Assembly (NCBI GenBank): GCA_037903355.1
Contig: JBAJFE010000061.1
Span: 951,998-1,015,997 of the forward strand
DNA from: Trichuris trichiura
Taxonomy: Eukaryota > Nematoda > Enoplea > Trichinellida > Trichuridae
Direction of reading: 5' to 3'
Length of the DNA stretch: 64,000 nucleotides
The position numbers were made by a program, and so were the translations under genes. Each line of letters begins with the position of its first letter. The first letter of the stretch is position 1. Below, one piece after another: positions 48,005-58,327 of the stretch. The notes beneath the pieces were generated by a model. The model was given only the letters and a program-made list of their open reading frames with translations, did no database searches and was not told where the DNA came from.

Positions 48005-49620
48005 AGTCTCATTCCGGTGCATCTCAAGCGCCACAATGTCTCGTCAGGCGCGCCTGGATGGTATCTTTTCGGTAGCTGTTTCGTTTTCTTGCCATCCTCT
48101 TTTATCGTTGCTTTTTTACCATGCGACACGTCTTCGTGGCGTACGTGCCCACTGATTTGCGACAATAAGTGATCCGCATTTCCGTTTGCTTTGGCCGTTC
48201 CCGGATTCTGCTGATCATGTTTTCTAGAGATGCCTGCCCAGCAAAATAAAAGTGTGCATGTGCGTACAGGCGTGCGCTTCTTCCTTTTTACGAGCAGTTC
48301 GTTTAATTGGAACAAGGGAAGTATTTTATTACGCCCTGTCTACATTAAGCTTCGCTTGTCAGGTACTTCCTTCCAACGGAACAACTTTCTGTGGATATAT
48401 TTATCTGCACTTCTGCGCAGTACCTGTGCGGGCCAAGCAGTTTTGAACCGGTGTAAAAACATCTCTCCATAGGTGTTCCAAGTTTAGCGATAGTAGCCTA
48501 ATTTTGAGTGCTTAGAAGTGCGCGTCACAATAAAAGGGATTTTCACGGATTCATTTGCTTACTATTTACCGGCCAGGCAAAGCACAGACAGTCGTTGTGA
48601 GCTGTTGCTCCCGTTGTCAGAAAATTACTGAGCAACGAAATCGTACTGAATTGTAGCGGCAGAAACGCTGCCACAAGGAAACGTTTGTTTCTCGGTTCCC
48701 ATTTTTCCAGATCCTTGGAAAGAAACTTCGCAGCAAGTGAGATGTTGGAAACAGACTACAAGGAAAGGTACATTCCAGGAAGCTTATGGCCACGGAGCAG
48801 TGGAAAATAGCCCCTTGAAATGTGTCATAACGAAAAGAAACTGAGGAAAAGTATGGGCAATACAAGAATGCCTTCTGAAAGGAAGTTTTCAAAGCGTGAG
48901 TGGTGAGACATAACGCACGTTGAGCTGAACCATTAGGAGATTCTTCTATTGGTGACAGGCGAGATGAGAAATCATACTGGATTAGTACCTACGAGCTCGT
49001 GCGTCAATTCACTTGGTAAAAATGGATTGCTTTCTGTAACCGTACTCCCGCATTTGCAGAAAGCCTTTGACTACACTTAGCCCATTGAGCAATCGAAATT
49101 GGACGACTTCATCCGGAGTAGAAAACTTTTCACTCTGCAATTAATTCGGCAACAATTCTTCTACGGAATAAAAACTTTCTATTTCGGTCTGAATGGCTGC
49201 TCTGCTGAGCGGATGTCTTTTCGCACAGTGTGCTAGTGAATAACACCCTGTGCAAACCACAATAGGGCCTCTGTCCATGGTGGCTGTTTATAAGTTGCAC
49301 AGTGATAAGTTCGCTTCATGATTACTTCCGTTTAAGTTTTTGGCATTTCACGTATTGGCATGTGTTCATGCGTTGTATGTTAGCAAGCTGCTTAATTGAA
49401 GAGCATGAACGTTTTTTTCAGGCATGAGGAAAGCCTGGAGCAGCTGAACTGGTTGGGTGGTTTCGTTTCACAAAGGCAAACATAACAGCTGACAGAAGGT
49501 ATAGCGAGTTGAATGATGCCACCATCACAGATTGGCAACAGCGCAGCATAGCATTTGCGTGAACGACCGCGCGAGTGAGACTTGTTATTGATATTACAGC
49601 GAAACGGAAATTCATTTACT
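48005..49620. other. Spacer of inverted repeat A, middle part
   Basis: No supported gene. A minus-strand frame near 48,010-48,315 is Lys-rich (HGKKATIKEDGKKTK) but lacks a leader or clear exon edges. Confidence 0.35.
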
Positions 49621-49624
49621 TATT

Positions 49625-50276
49625 TCACATCTTTGCTGAAGTGGAATTACAGGTCAGTTGTACTTTCACATGTGCAGAACGCACTAGCAAACCGTCGTTC
49701 CTCCACTTCATCCGTGCACCAGCATGTTGCTTCGTTAAGTTCGTTAACTTCTTCCTGACCACTCTGCCTTTCACGTTCTTCGCAGCAGTCCTTGTAGCTT
49801 TGAGAGCTTTCCTGCTACCTTTTGCGACCTTCCCTGTGAACTTCTTTGCAAAACCTGTGATGCGTTTTCCCTTTGCCCCGCAGTGAGTCTGATAACAGTT
49901 GTGAATGTGTTTCTTATGTCACTCACTTAGCTCTCTCCTGACAAGCACCGGTGGGTTGCGAACCCTGTGGGACACTGGCTTCTGGTAGTGGGTTTGACCC
50001 GGCTCCTGGCTTTGCTGTCGTTGTTGGGACTTGTATGCATTTTTACATCCTCACCTTCTTGGCCGTCTTCTTTCTAAATATTGAAACTGTTTGCTGAGAA
50101 CTGTATGAGTTCATTTGGAAAAGAATGCCACCTGTCGCTCAGACATTCCTGGCTGCTGTCTAGTCTGCTCCTGGCAGATTCCCTGAGGAAGCGTGGTTAA
50201 TGGAACGCTAATCCTATTAATAGATGCCCACAGTTGATATGAAGAAGCGAAGCCAGAAAACGAAAGCGAACAACAT
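49625..50276 (-). pseudogene. Decayed third paralogue of the Lys-rich secreted peptide
   Basis: Minus-strand exon 1 (50,276-50,232) encodes MLFAFVFWLRFFIST, 15 codons as in the arm copies. Exon 2 starts at 50,182 with ICQEQTRQQPG (AVCQEESGPQE in the arms) but stops early near 50,112. The exon 3 equivalent (about 49,878-49,625) keeps the Lys-rich character (FAKKFTGKVAKGSRKALKAT) and is longer. Its acceptor has changed from CAG to CGG. Early stop plus lost acceptor point to a pseudogene, though another splice path cannot be excluded. Confidence 0.6.
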
Positions 50277-51160
50277 TGTTGCATATCGGTTGGAAACTGA
50301 ATTCTTCTCCATACAAAAACATTATGTAGCCAGCAGTAGACATGTGCGCGCACATCTACCGTTTATTCTTTTAGCATTGTCAATACATTCTTTCATTTCC
50401 CTTAGCTTTGCTGTTTCAACTTTGCAAGCATAAACGGAAAGCAATGCAAGCGCCATGGACGTGTGTATTATTTTAACTGTTTCGTGGCAGCAATGATACT
50501 CCGATGGCATTCTGGTCTGTTCAAAAAACAAAATAAACTGTTCCCCCGTTTCGTTAAAATTCCCTCAGATTAAAGCAACAAGTGGCATATTTGAAGCTGC
50601 TGTACTGTTTTCCCAAGAAAATGAGTCATTAAAGTTCTTATGGTTTCCGCAGACAAGTAGTATTTGAAGATCCACTGCTAAATCGTTGTGCTACTTCAAG
50701 TTTCAGTTCCAATCGTACGGGGTGCATTGCTACTACATACGGTTAATGTTTGCATGTTCCTTTCAAATAAAGGATAATTAGCTACGAAAATTGTTGCCAT
50801 ATTTCTACCGTAAGCCAAATACTACTTCACTTAAATTACTCATCGCTTTGTTCAATACAAAAACAGCAACCACGACCGCCCGTAATCGCACACCGGTTTA
50901 CTAAATTTTGTTTATACCACTCGTTCACGAGGATCACACCTCCTTCTTTGTCAGATTATGTCGCCAAAAGAAATCTGGTAATGGTCTCGTTAAAACGGAG
51001 ATCGGAATTTCTGGAAGCATTGAACAGAAGTGAATTAGGCTGTTCGCTACGAATTCGCAATTAAGCAGACACTGACGACTAAATGGTCAGACTGACTTTT
51101 ATAATGAGAAAACTTTATTACGGATCGGTTCCCGTTCATGTATATAAGAGACGGCGGAGC

Positions 51161-51188
51161 TTTCAGGTAATTCGAGACCCGTCATCAG
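51161..51188 (-). ncRNA. Hammerhead-like core
   Basis: Minus strand CTGATGA, a weakened stem II (GGGTC against TACCT-like text), then GAAA. Confidence 0.45.
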
Positions 51189-51206
51189 CGAGACAACATT
51201 AGACCG

Positions 51207-51234
51207 CTGATGACGGGTCTCGAATGACCGGAAA
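51207..51234 (+). ncRNA. Hammerhead-like core
   Basis: CTGATGA, stem GGTC/GACC within CGGGTC...GACCGG, loop TCGAAT, then GAAAGCTC. Confidence 0.5.
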
Positions 51235-52340
51235 GCTCAAAAGTCTCTTATATACACAAACGGAAACCGATCCGTATCAAAGTTTTCTCATTATGAAAAT
51301 ATATGGTCCCGTACCAAGACACAAAGATTGGCTTTTAATTGCTATTCTATCCCTAAATACGACTCGGCTGCTAGACGCATGAGCTTATCTTCAGGATTGC
51401 ACTTATCCTTAGGTGCACTGCCTCTTGGCAGTCAAAGTGCATACAATTGCAACTCTGATGCAGCTTCATAAATTCTCCCTCCTTTTTCGCGGAAACGGAC
51501 ATTGAGTCATTCGGAAGGATGTACGGCAACCTGTTGATACTTTAGAGCGGATCAAAAGATTATTTATCAAGAAGACGAAGCTCTTCCCAGCGCCCATGAG
51601 AACCTAGCGCCTTTTTCGTATGTGAATAGAGGGCACAGGAAAAATTCGCTCGCAATCGTAAAAGAGTCCTTAATACGTGAAATGCAGAAATAAGAAGGAT
51701 TCTTCAAAGCAGTACATGGTTATGAATAACTTTTCGAACACCATTTTTCAAGCACGATTGCTCACAGTCGCCAAAGCGTTCCACCATTTTCCTTTTAGCG
51801 TAAGACCTATAGCGAGGCTAAAATGTTCACACACGTACAGTGAGGACGCACGTAAATAGCGCTCTTCCTCTGCTAGGTAGTTGAGCTGGACGAACAGTGT
51901 GAACACACTTTGAGAGAACTGAAAAAGGTTGAACGTGTTGAGCAGAATCGCCGCAATGTACCAGCATTGCTCATGACAGCGCGCAATATGCAGAACGATG
52001 AAGCGGCTGCATTGACATCATTTCGAGCATCGTCCTATTCTGACCAATGAAGCGCTGCTCCGCAGCTCGAAATGTGTTTCAACTTGCATCAATCAGCAAG
52101 TCTTTTAGATAAACGCTCAAACAGTTTATTCAGCTTCCGGACTAGACGAGAAGACGATTGCGGGATCATTCCGAACAAGAAAAATTGAAATATTACGTAC
52201 GTTCTTGCTGCTATACGCACTGGCGCTGGCACACCTTGAAACAGCAAAACAGCATCGAATGTAAATCAGCTTGTTCACATTTGCAACAAAGTAAATGCGT
52301 GTGGCAAAACGATCGAACTACGCGTTCATCCTCTGTCCTC

Positions 52341-52347
52341 TATATAA
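52341..52347 (+). promoter_or_regulatory. TATA box, peptide copy 2
   Basis: TATATAA, 42 bp before the ATG. Confidence 0.65.
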
Positions 52348-52382
52348 GGGATGGGAGTCCCGTTTGGAAACAACCTGCAACA

Positions 52383-52917
52383 ATGCTGTTCACCTACATC
52401 TTCTTGCTTGGCTTTTTTATTTCAACAGTGAGGATCAACCATTGTCACTGGAACTTTACTAACTGCACTTCTTCAGGCAGTCTGTCAAGAAGAATCAGGA
52501 CCGCAAGAAACGCCTGAGCCATCAGAGGCATGCTTTCGAAAACGAACTCTCGGTGTTTTCCACATGACAGTCTCGCCATTTAGACGAAAGAGCAAGGGCA
52601 GGAAAGCGCACCGCCAACGGAGCCAACAACAACAACAACAACAACAACAGCAGCACCAAAAGGCCGAGCAAAACGGTCCCCGCCACCACAAACAACCAAT
52701 GCCAATCCTGCCGCTGGTGCAAAGCAAACTACGTGAGTAACGCAGGAGATACATTCACCATTGTAATTGAACTCGCTGCAGGACAAAGGGAAATGGCATG
52801 AAAAAATTCGCAAAGAAGTTTGCAGCGACGGTGAAAAAAGGTGGTCAGACTGCATTGCAAGCGACAAAGGGTGCAGCAAACAAGGTGTCAAAGAAGATCA
52901 ATAAGAAGAAGAAGTAA
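52383..52917 (+). CDS. Secreted Lys-rich peptide precursor, copy 2 (three exons)
   Basis: Exons are 52,383-52,427, 52,477-52,736 and 52,782-52,917; introns are 49 and 45 bp; 146 aa. A signal peptide (MLFTYIFLLGFFIST) leads to AVCQEESGPQETPEPSEACF (two Cys, acidic). Next come a basic stretch (RRKSKGRKAHRQR), ten Gln, a His/Pro region, and a C-terminal 39-residue block with 14 Lys and no acidic residue (MKKFAKKFAATVKKGGQ... ending NKKKK). That block is amphipathic and resembles cationic membrane-active peptides; this role is inference. Two donors overlap (GTGAGT at 52,733 and GTAACG at 52,737). Only the second reaches the Lys-rich frame; the first gives a six-residue tail and stop. No family is recognised. 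Confidence 0.65.
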
Positions 52918-53482
52918 ACGACCTAACAAAAGCAACATGCTGCTACGCAGATGAAGTGAAAGAAGAACAATTTTCAATTGTATATTGTGTTCTGAGGAGA
53001 GCTCAATTGAGCTGTACTTTTACCTTAGTAAAGGAGCGCATTAAGCTAATGAATACCGCATTTTGCTGCAATAACCTGAATGGCGCTTCTCCCTCGCGGT
53101 CCTTCAAAATAACTTTGCGCTGCGTTGTAGACATTCCATGCTGATGGCTTCATTCAACTTATTACGCTGTGTGATGGCAATGGTCTCGCCATTGTGAGCT
53201 GAATTTATACAAGTAATTTGTTCGCTCTACATCCAGCTTTTTGGTTCATAATCGTCTTTCTTTCCGCGTGTAAAATTAATCTGCTCGTTCACGCTGAATG
53301 CTGCGGCTGGTAAAGAGCATGAAAATCATGCATTCTTACCAGTTAAACAGTGGATAAAGGAAACTTGATCATTTACAGAATAGCGCTTAAGACAAAAAGG
53401 CATTGACTTCGTTGGAGGAGATAGGGTGAATGACATTCCTAGAAAATGAGTAAAGTAACTGCAGGACAAGTTCCAGGAACGA

Positions 53483-53914
53483 ATGCTTAGCATCGTTGAA
53501 AAAGAAAAGGCCGTGGAATATGAGACTAATAATGAGAGAAGGAATAAACTTGAACATTCGTCACATAGTGAGCAGTTAATATTTCGTCCAAGAAGGACAC
53601 TTCCAAGCGTCGTGTACGCAATGGTTGTAAACCACGGAAGCGAGCTGCACGAGATAAGAGATGGCCATATCCGAGAAAACTACCAGCATTATATGACGTA
53701 CATCACTTTTTATGATTCTGTGTTGCGGTTTCACATAGGACGGCTGCGTGTAACCTGCTCTGAAGGAACACCGGCCAGGCGAAGTCAGCTTCGATGGCTC
53801 ATACGTCGTCTTGAGAAGAAGGCATCTCTGTTGGCAATACGGAAGGGAGCCTTCAATCCCGGTGAAGGCAAAGAGAAGTTTTATGAAAATTGCTTGTTGA
53901 TTCGCCTGCGCTGA
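53483..53914 (+). CDS. Unrecognised 143-residue open frame
   Basis: Intact frame from ATG. It is rich in Arg/Glu/Lys (EKEKAVEYETNNERRNKLEH; RRSQLRWLIRRLEKKASLL) with one Cys near each end. It has no signal peptide or membrane segment. It lies between inverted repeat A and the large palindrome; its 3' part (from about 53,777) is repeated inverted at the window end. Its stop lies inside a degenerate hammerhead-like motif, so it could be the end of a mobile element rather than a host gene. Confidence 0.4.
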   Translation: MLSIVEKEKAVEYETNNERRNKLEHSSHSEQLIFRPRRTLPSVVYAMVVNHGSELHEIRDGHIRENYQHYMTYITFYDSVLRFHIGRLRVTCSEGTPARRSQLRWLIRRLEKKASLLAIRKGAFNPGEGKEKFYENCLLIRLR

Positions 53915-53939
53915 CGAGGGCCGAAGGTTGGGGCCGATA
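53911..53939 (+). ncRNA. Degenerate hammerhead-like motif
   Basis: CTGACGA, possible stem GGCC/GGCC, then GATAGCTCCGG where the good copies have GAAAGCTCCGG-like text. The A-to-T change would damage the core. A mirror copy lies near 63,838-63,866. Confidence 0.25.
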
Positions 53940-53959
53940 GCTCCGGCGGAAATGTTTCT

Positions 53960-54720
53960 GATAAAAAAAGATCCTTAATAAGGAGAAAAAACGTTCATGG
54001 ACGTATTTTTAAACTAATAAAGGTATGAGCGCGCAGTGGAGGGATCGCGCATCATCGTCCAAGGAAGAGTTACTACCTGAGCGAAACAAAGACAAAGCTC
54101 CCTATTATTAAATAATTACTACGCTGAATATTTGTAAATAACGTAAATGCATACACTTTTTATTGTAAGCTCTGACAGTAGTAAGAATAACTTCAATATT
54201 CCAATGGTAAGTGAACAATTTTCCATTGCTTTCATTTCTCTTGATGATAATTATTTGTAGAATGAATAGTGAATGAGATTATCCTGTGATGTCTTTACTC
54301 TTATTAAAACGGTGTACCTTGTACGTTGGGGTAGTTGAACCAGGCAACCAGTCGAGCGTACAAAAGGCGATCAGTAGTTCAATGATGTGGCCTATTAAAA
54401 CTTAATGTTCCCTTAACAAACCCGTTGGCAACTGACTGTTCTAACGGCGTGTGCGCTAACGCTTCATCGGCACGTCGATGCTTTCCAACATTTCAGGAAT
54501 ATGAGAAATTATGTCCAATTCATGATGGTCAACAATCTGCAAATTTTGCGATAATGAGTGTTAATAATTTAGGTTGTCCAACAAGCCTGCTTTTAACATT
54601 GACAAGTGCTTCCAATCCAGTATCACCTCTTAACCTTACAAAGCGGTTAACTGCGATCATTTTCCTACTGTCACTTTGTGCCCCTTTTCCCTACTGTGAT
54701 TTTTGTTAATCCTGTAAATT
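53960..54720. other. No supported gene
   Basis: Contains the plus-strand frame 54,413/54,425-54,709 with several Cys. Its mirror copy differs mainly by amino-acid-changing substitutions, so coding is not supported. Confidence 0.4.
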
Positions 54721-54729
54721 TTCATAATG

Positions 54730-56100
54730 AAATAGCTTTATTACGGAGAGAGTCCCGCTTAATGTGCGATAAAGCTTTGAACCCAGGAGCTTTCGGGTCT
54801 TTTGAGACCCGTCCTCAGCGGTCTTAAGTTATGAATATAACATGTGAGCGACCTCACGATTCTGTCGTTTCTAATGCTTTAAAGCGCGTGTTTTAAAGTT
54901 TTCTGAAGGTGGTCTTTTTTCCTTTTTTTTTCATTCGTGTCATCCAGCTGTCCTCTTCTCGTGTTCCGTATAGCAAGTAGTGATTTGTGTGTCTGTTGCT
55001 TTGTCTTTGAACATTTTCTTCCAGTGTTAACTCAATTTTTTGTACCCTTTTTTTCCTTTCGTGTTCCATATTTGTCCATTTATTTTTGTTTGTCCATGTA
55101 CTATGTAATTTTTTCTGCATACCACTTGTTCCATATGTCCTAATGATTTATTTCTGCACTCGTTCCTGGCGTTCTTGTATAACATCCATTTAATGAGCAG
55201 CAATCGTATCGCGTCACGATATTTGTCCATATTTTACTAATGTCTGCACCTTGATCTTGGTTTCAGGTCAGATTGTGTCTTATGTATTGGACTTCTTTGA
55301 TTCTTCGTATTCGTAAGTTTATTTCATAACATAAGACTTGGTTGGAGCGCCAGGTTACTTTGTGCTGCAGGTTCTACCACCACAGAGGCCTGTGTAGCTT
55401 TCTCCATGGTTATTTTTGGATCTAATATTGGTCTACCTCGCCGTGTGGTTGGATTGCTACTGCCGTTAAGCATTGCCTATGCGTTACTGTAGCTTGTCAG
55501 CCTCCTTAACTGTTCATTAAAGCTATGTTCTAGGGTGTTGGCCGTTTCACCAATGTAAATCCCTGAGCAAGAACATTGAACCGCGTATACTAATAGTGTC
55601 CTTTGCTTGCTGCTATGTTAGCTTCCTCCGTGCGAAAAAGTGCTCTGAGGTTGGGCGAACTCTAGAAAATGATTCTGAAAGCTAATCTTCTTCCTAGCTG
55701 GATTATCTTTTCGCCTAAACGTGCCACATAGGGAATAACTAAACATGGACTGTGCAAAGTATTTCTTTCAGGAGATTCACGTCTCTGAAGCTTGTAGTTG
55801 AACACTTGGCCAATAAAAGAGTTAGGATACCCGATTTTGTAGAAACTCTTTCTACTGTAGTTACATTCTGGCTGAAGATATTGAGGACTGCATAAATTGG
55901 TTGCTCTATCTATCATTCCGGAGAGGATACCACGCATTACTGATCGTGAGTAATGCGACGAAAAGTTGATATACTGATCCGTTGGCGTGGGTTTTCTGTA
56001 TACTCCGGTTTTAAGCCCTTCGTTTGCGCGAATAATTAAGGCGTCTAGAAAGGGTAGAGTTTTATTTTCTTCTTTTTCCATTGTGAAGACGATTTGCCTA
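54730..56100 (-). mobile_element. Penelope-like element, 5'-truncated, copy 1
   Basis: Minus strand: reverse-transcriptase thumb (LPFLDALIIRANEGLKTGVY, YRKPTPTDQY; 56,081-55,662). Then, with frame breaks, a GIY-YIG endonuclease start (VQCSCSGIYIGET, about 55,600-55,550), a long A+T-rich 3' region and a terminal repeat with a hammerhead-like core. Catalytic RT motifs are missing because the 5' part is gone. Order and domains are those of EN-containing Penelope elements. Confidence 0.88.
54791..54818 (-). ncRNA. Hammerhead-like core
   Basis: Minus strand CTGAGGA, stem GGGTC/GACCC, loop TCAAAA, then GAAAGCTC. Lies in the 3' terminal repeat, in the same sense as the RT/GIY-YIG frame. Confidence 0.6.
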
Positions 56101-56109
56101 AATTAAATC

Positions 56110-57640
56110 CCTTTCACAATGTGAAGGTGGTTTCGTTTCGCATGCAGTAAGGGAATCACTTCCCTTTTGATAACAAATTCTGCAAACAATCTAACGGAGT
56201 ACCTATGGGCAGCCCCTCATCTCCTGTATAAGCAGAAAGTTTTATGGAAAGCTGTGAAAGCACCAAACCGTCTGCACAAGGGAAAAAGAAGAAAATAAAA
56301 CTGTGCCCTTTATAGACGCCTTAATTATTCGCACAAACGAAGAGCTCGAAACCGGAGTATACAGAAAACCCACGCCCACGGGTCAGTATATCGACTTTTC
56401 GTCGCATTATCGACGATCAGTAGTGCGTGCTATCCTCTCCGGAATGATAGATAGAGCAACCAATTTATGCAGTCCTCAATATCTTCAGCCAGATCTTAAC
56501 TACATTAGAAAGATTATCTACAAAAACGGGTGTCCTAACTCTTTTATTGGCCAAGTGTTCAACTACAAGCTTCGCAGACGTGAGTCTCCTGAACAAAATA
56601 CTTTGCACAGTCCATGTTCAGTTATTCCTTATGTGGCACGTTTAGACGAAAAGGTTATCCGGCTTTGAAGAAGATTAGCTTTCAGAGTCATCTTCAGGAG
56701 TTCGCCCATCCTCAGAGCACTTTTTCGCACGGACAAAACTAAAATAGCAGCAAACAAAGGACACTATTAGTATACGCGGTTCAATGTTCTTGCTCAGGGA
56801 TTTACATTGGTGAAACGGACAACACCCTGGAACATAGCTTTGACGAACACTTAAGAAGGCTGACACGTTACAGTAACGCAAAGGCAATGCTTAACGGCAG
56901 TAGCAATCCAACCGCACGGCGAAGTAGACCAATATTAGATCCAAAAACAACCATGGAGAAACCTACACGCGCCTCTGCGGTGGTAGAACCTGCAGCACGA
57001 AGTAACCAAGCGCTCCAACCAAGTCATATGTTATGAAATAGACTTACGAATACGAAGAATCAAAGACGTCCTATACATAAGACACAATCTGTCCTGAAAC
57101 CAAGATCAAGGTGCAGACATAAGTTAAAATTTGGACAAATATCGTGACGCGATACGATTGCTGCTCATTAAATGGATGTTATACAAGAACGCCAGGAACG
57201 AGTGCAGAAATAAATAATTAGCGCATATGGAACAAGTGGTAAGCAGACAAAATTACATAGTACATGGACAGACAAAAATAAATGGAGAAATACGGAACAC
57301 GAAAGGAAAAAAAGGATACAAAAAAATTGGGTTCACAAAGGAAGAAAATGTTCAAAGACAAAGCAACAGACACACAAAGCACTACTAGCTATACGGAACA
57401 CGAGAAGAAGACAGCTCGAAGACACGAATAAAAAAAAGGAAAGAAGACCACCTTCAGGAAACTTTAAAACACGCGCTTTAAAGCATTAGAAACGACAGAA
57501 TCGTGAGGTCGCTCACAAGTTATATTCATAACTTAAGACCGCTGAGGACGGGTCTCAAAAGACCCGAAAGCTCCTGAGTTCAAAGCTTTATCCCACATTA
57601 AACGGTACTCTCTCCGTAATAAAGCTACCGTATATTACCA
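56110..57640 (+). mobile_element. Penelope-like element, 5'-truncated, copy 2
   Basis: Begins within the RT palm: NGVPMGSPSSPV stop AESFME near 56,193-56,250 (the conserved GxPMGSPLSP block), with one nonsense codon. Then come the thumb (56,303-56,668) and GIY-YIG (RTLLVYAVQCSCSGIYIGET, about 56,757-57,035), a 3' region and a terminal repeat with a hammerhead-like core. It is head to head with copy 1; the two copies differ clearly. Confidence 0.88.
57542..57569 (+). ncRNA. Hammerhead-like core
   Basis: CTGAGGA, GGGTC/GACCC stem, GAAAGCTC; sense with the copy 2 frame. Confidence 0.6.
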
Positions 57641-58006
57641 CGCATAAGAACTCCCCCCTGCGTTAGCAAAGGATGGTAATGATTGGCCCAGCAACGATGA
57701 CGTTCATTGCTCAAGTCTAGATCAATTCTGATTTGTCAGTTTTCCGTGAATGCTAGTCGGCCATTCAATTGAAACTGTCTTGCCCAAAGTGCAACGCAAA
57801 AACTGATCAGCTGCTGCTTAGCGCGCGTTGTAGAGCATTGCGTAGGCTACGAGAAATGAATTGTGTTGAATAGGTTTATTGGACGTCTATTACAACTGTT
57901 GCATGTAAAACACGAATGAACAGATTGTAGAAGCGGAAAGAAAGGATACATGACGCCGAAAACATTAAGTGCAGTGCCAAAACGGTAAAGCTAACAGTGC
58001 TCTTGG

Positions 58007-58327
58007 TCACTGTTTGGCATGTGGTCGTCCTCTGTGTCTTCCAACAGGGCAGAAATGGAGCACTTTTGGAAAGACTATAACAGTTTCCGTTTTTACTTTG
58101 CTCCACGCCTTTATAACGAACTGGCACAGCAAGCTGAGCGATGGAGCTCGCATTCGTCCGCTGGCTGTGTACGTCTTCTGCCCGTTCGTCATCCATTCTT
58201 TCCACTCTTCTCGCACGTAGTCTTTAAAGGGCTTATTAATGCAGACGTCCAGCGGCTGCATAGCTTTTCCTTTTTCATCGCTCACGTGCAGAATGCAATA
58301 AGTAAAACTGAAAAATTCTTTGGTTAA
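58007..58327 (-). pseudogene. pogo/Tigger transposase C-terminal fragment, left arm
   Basis: The minus-strand frame includes AMQPLDVCINKPFKDYVREE and, later, RAPSLSLLCQFVIKAWSKV. This is the end of the pogo/Tigger DDE domain (typically QPLDV-INKPFK...W-KKAW). It ends in PHAKQ. It lacks the first catalytic residues and the DNA-binding part. Its mirror is at 59,450-59,770. Confidence 0.8.

Larger units (their letters stand above)
51103..51327. mobile_element. Compact palindromic Penelope-type element
   Basis: Two facing terminal repeats (ATAAGAGACGGCGGAGC... and ...CAAAAGTCTCTTATAT), with ends AATGAGAAAAC / GTTTTCTCATT and right end GGTCCCGTACCAAGACAC. Approximate flanking repeat GACTTTTA / GGCTTTTA. 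No coding sequence. Confidence 0.75.
51633..53454. repeat. Inverted repeat A, right arm
   Basis: Pairs with 43,797-45,618. Identity ends abruptly at 51,633 (matching 45,618), where spacer sequence begins. Confidence 0.9.

Noticed and set aside
52158..52517. 119-residue frame spanning the promoter and exon 1 of the peptide gene
   Set aside because: It contains the TATA box and reads through a clear 49-bp intron in the wrong frame.
54413..54709. Cys-containing 95-99-residue frame conserved in both palindrome arms
   Set aside because: Most differences between the two copies change amino acids, and neither a leader nor exon edges are visible; it is conserved only because the arms are recent copies.
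58019..58327. Plus-strand 102-residue frame and overlapping frames at 57,876-58,220 (and mirrors)
   Set aside because: Shadows of the pogo transposase end on the opposite strand.
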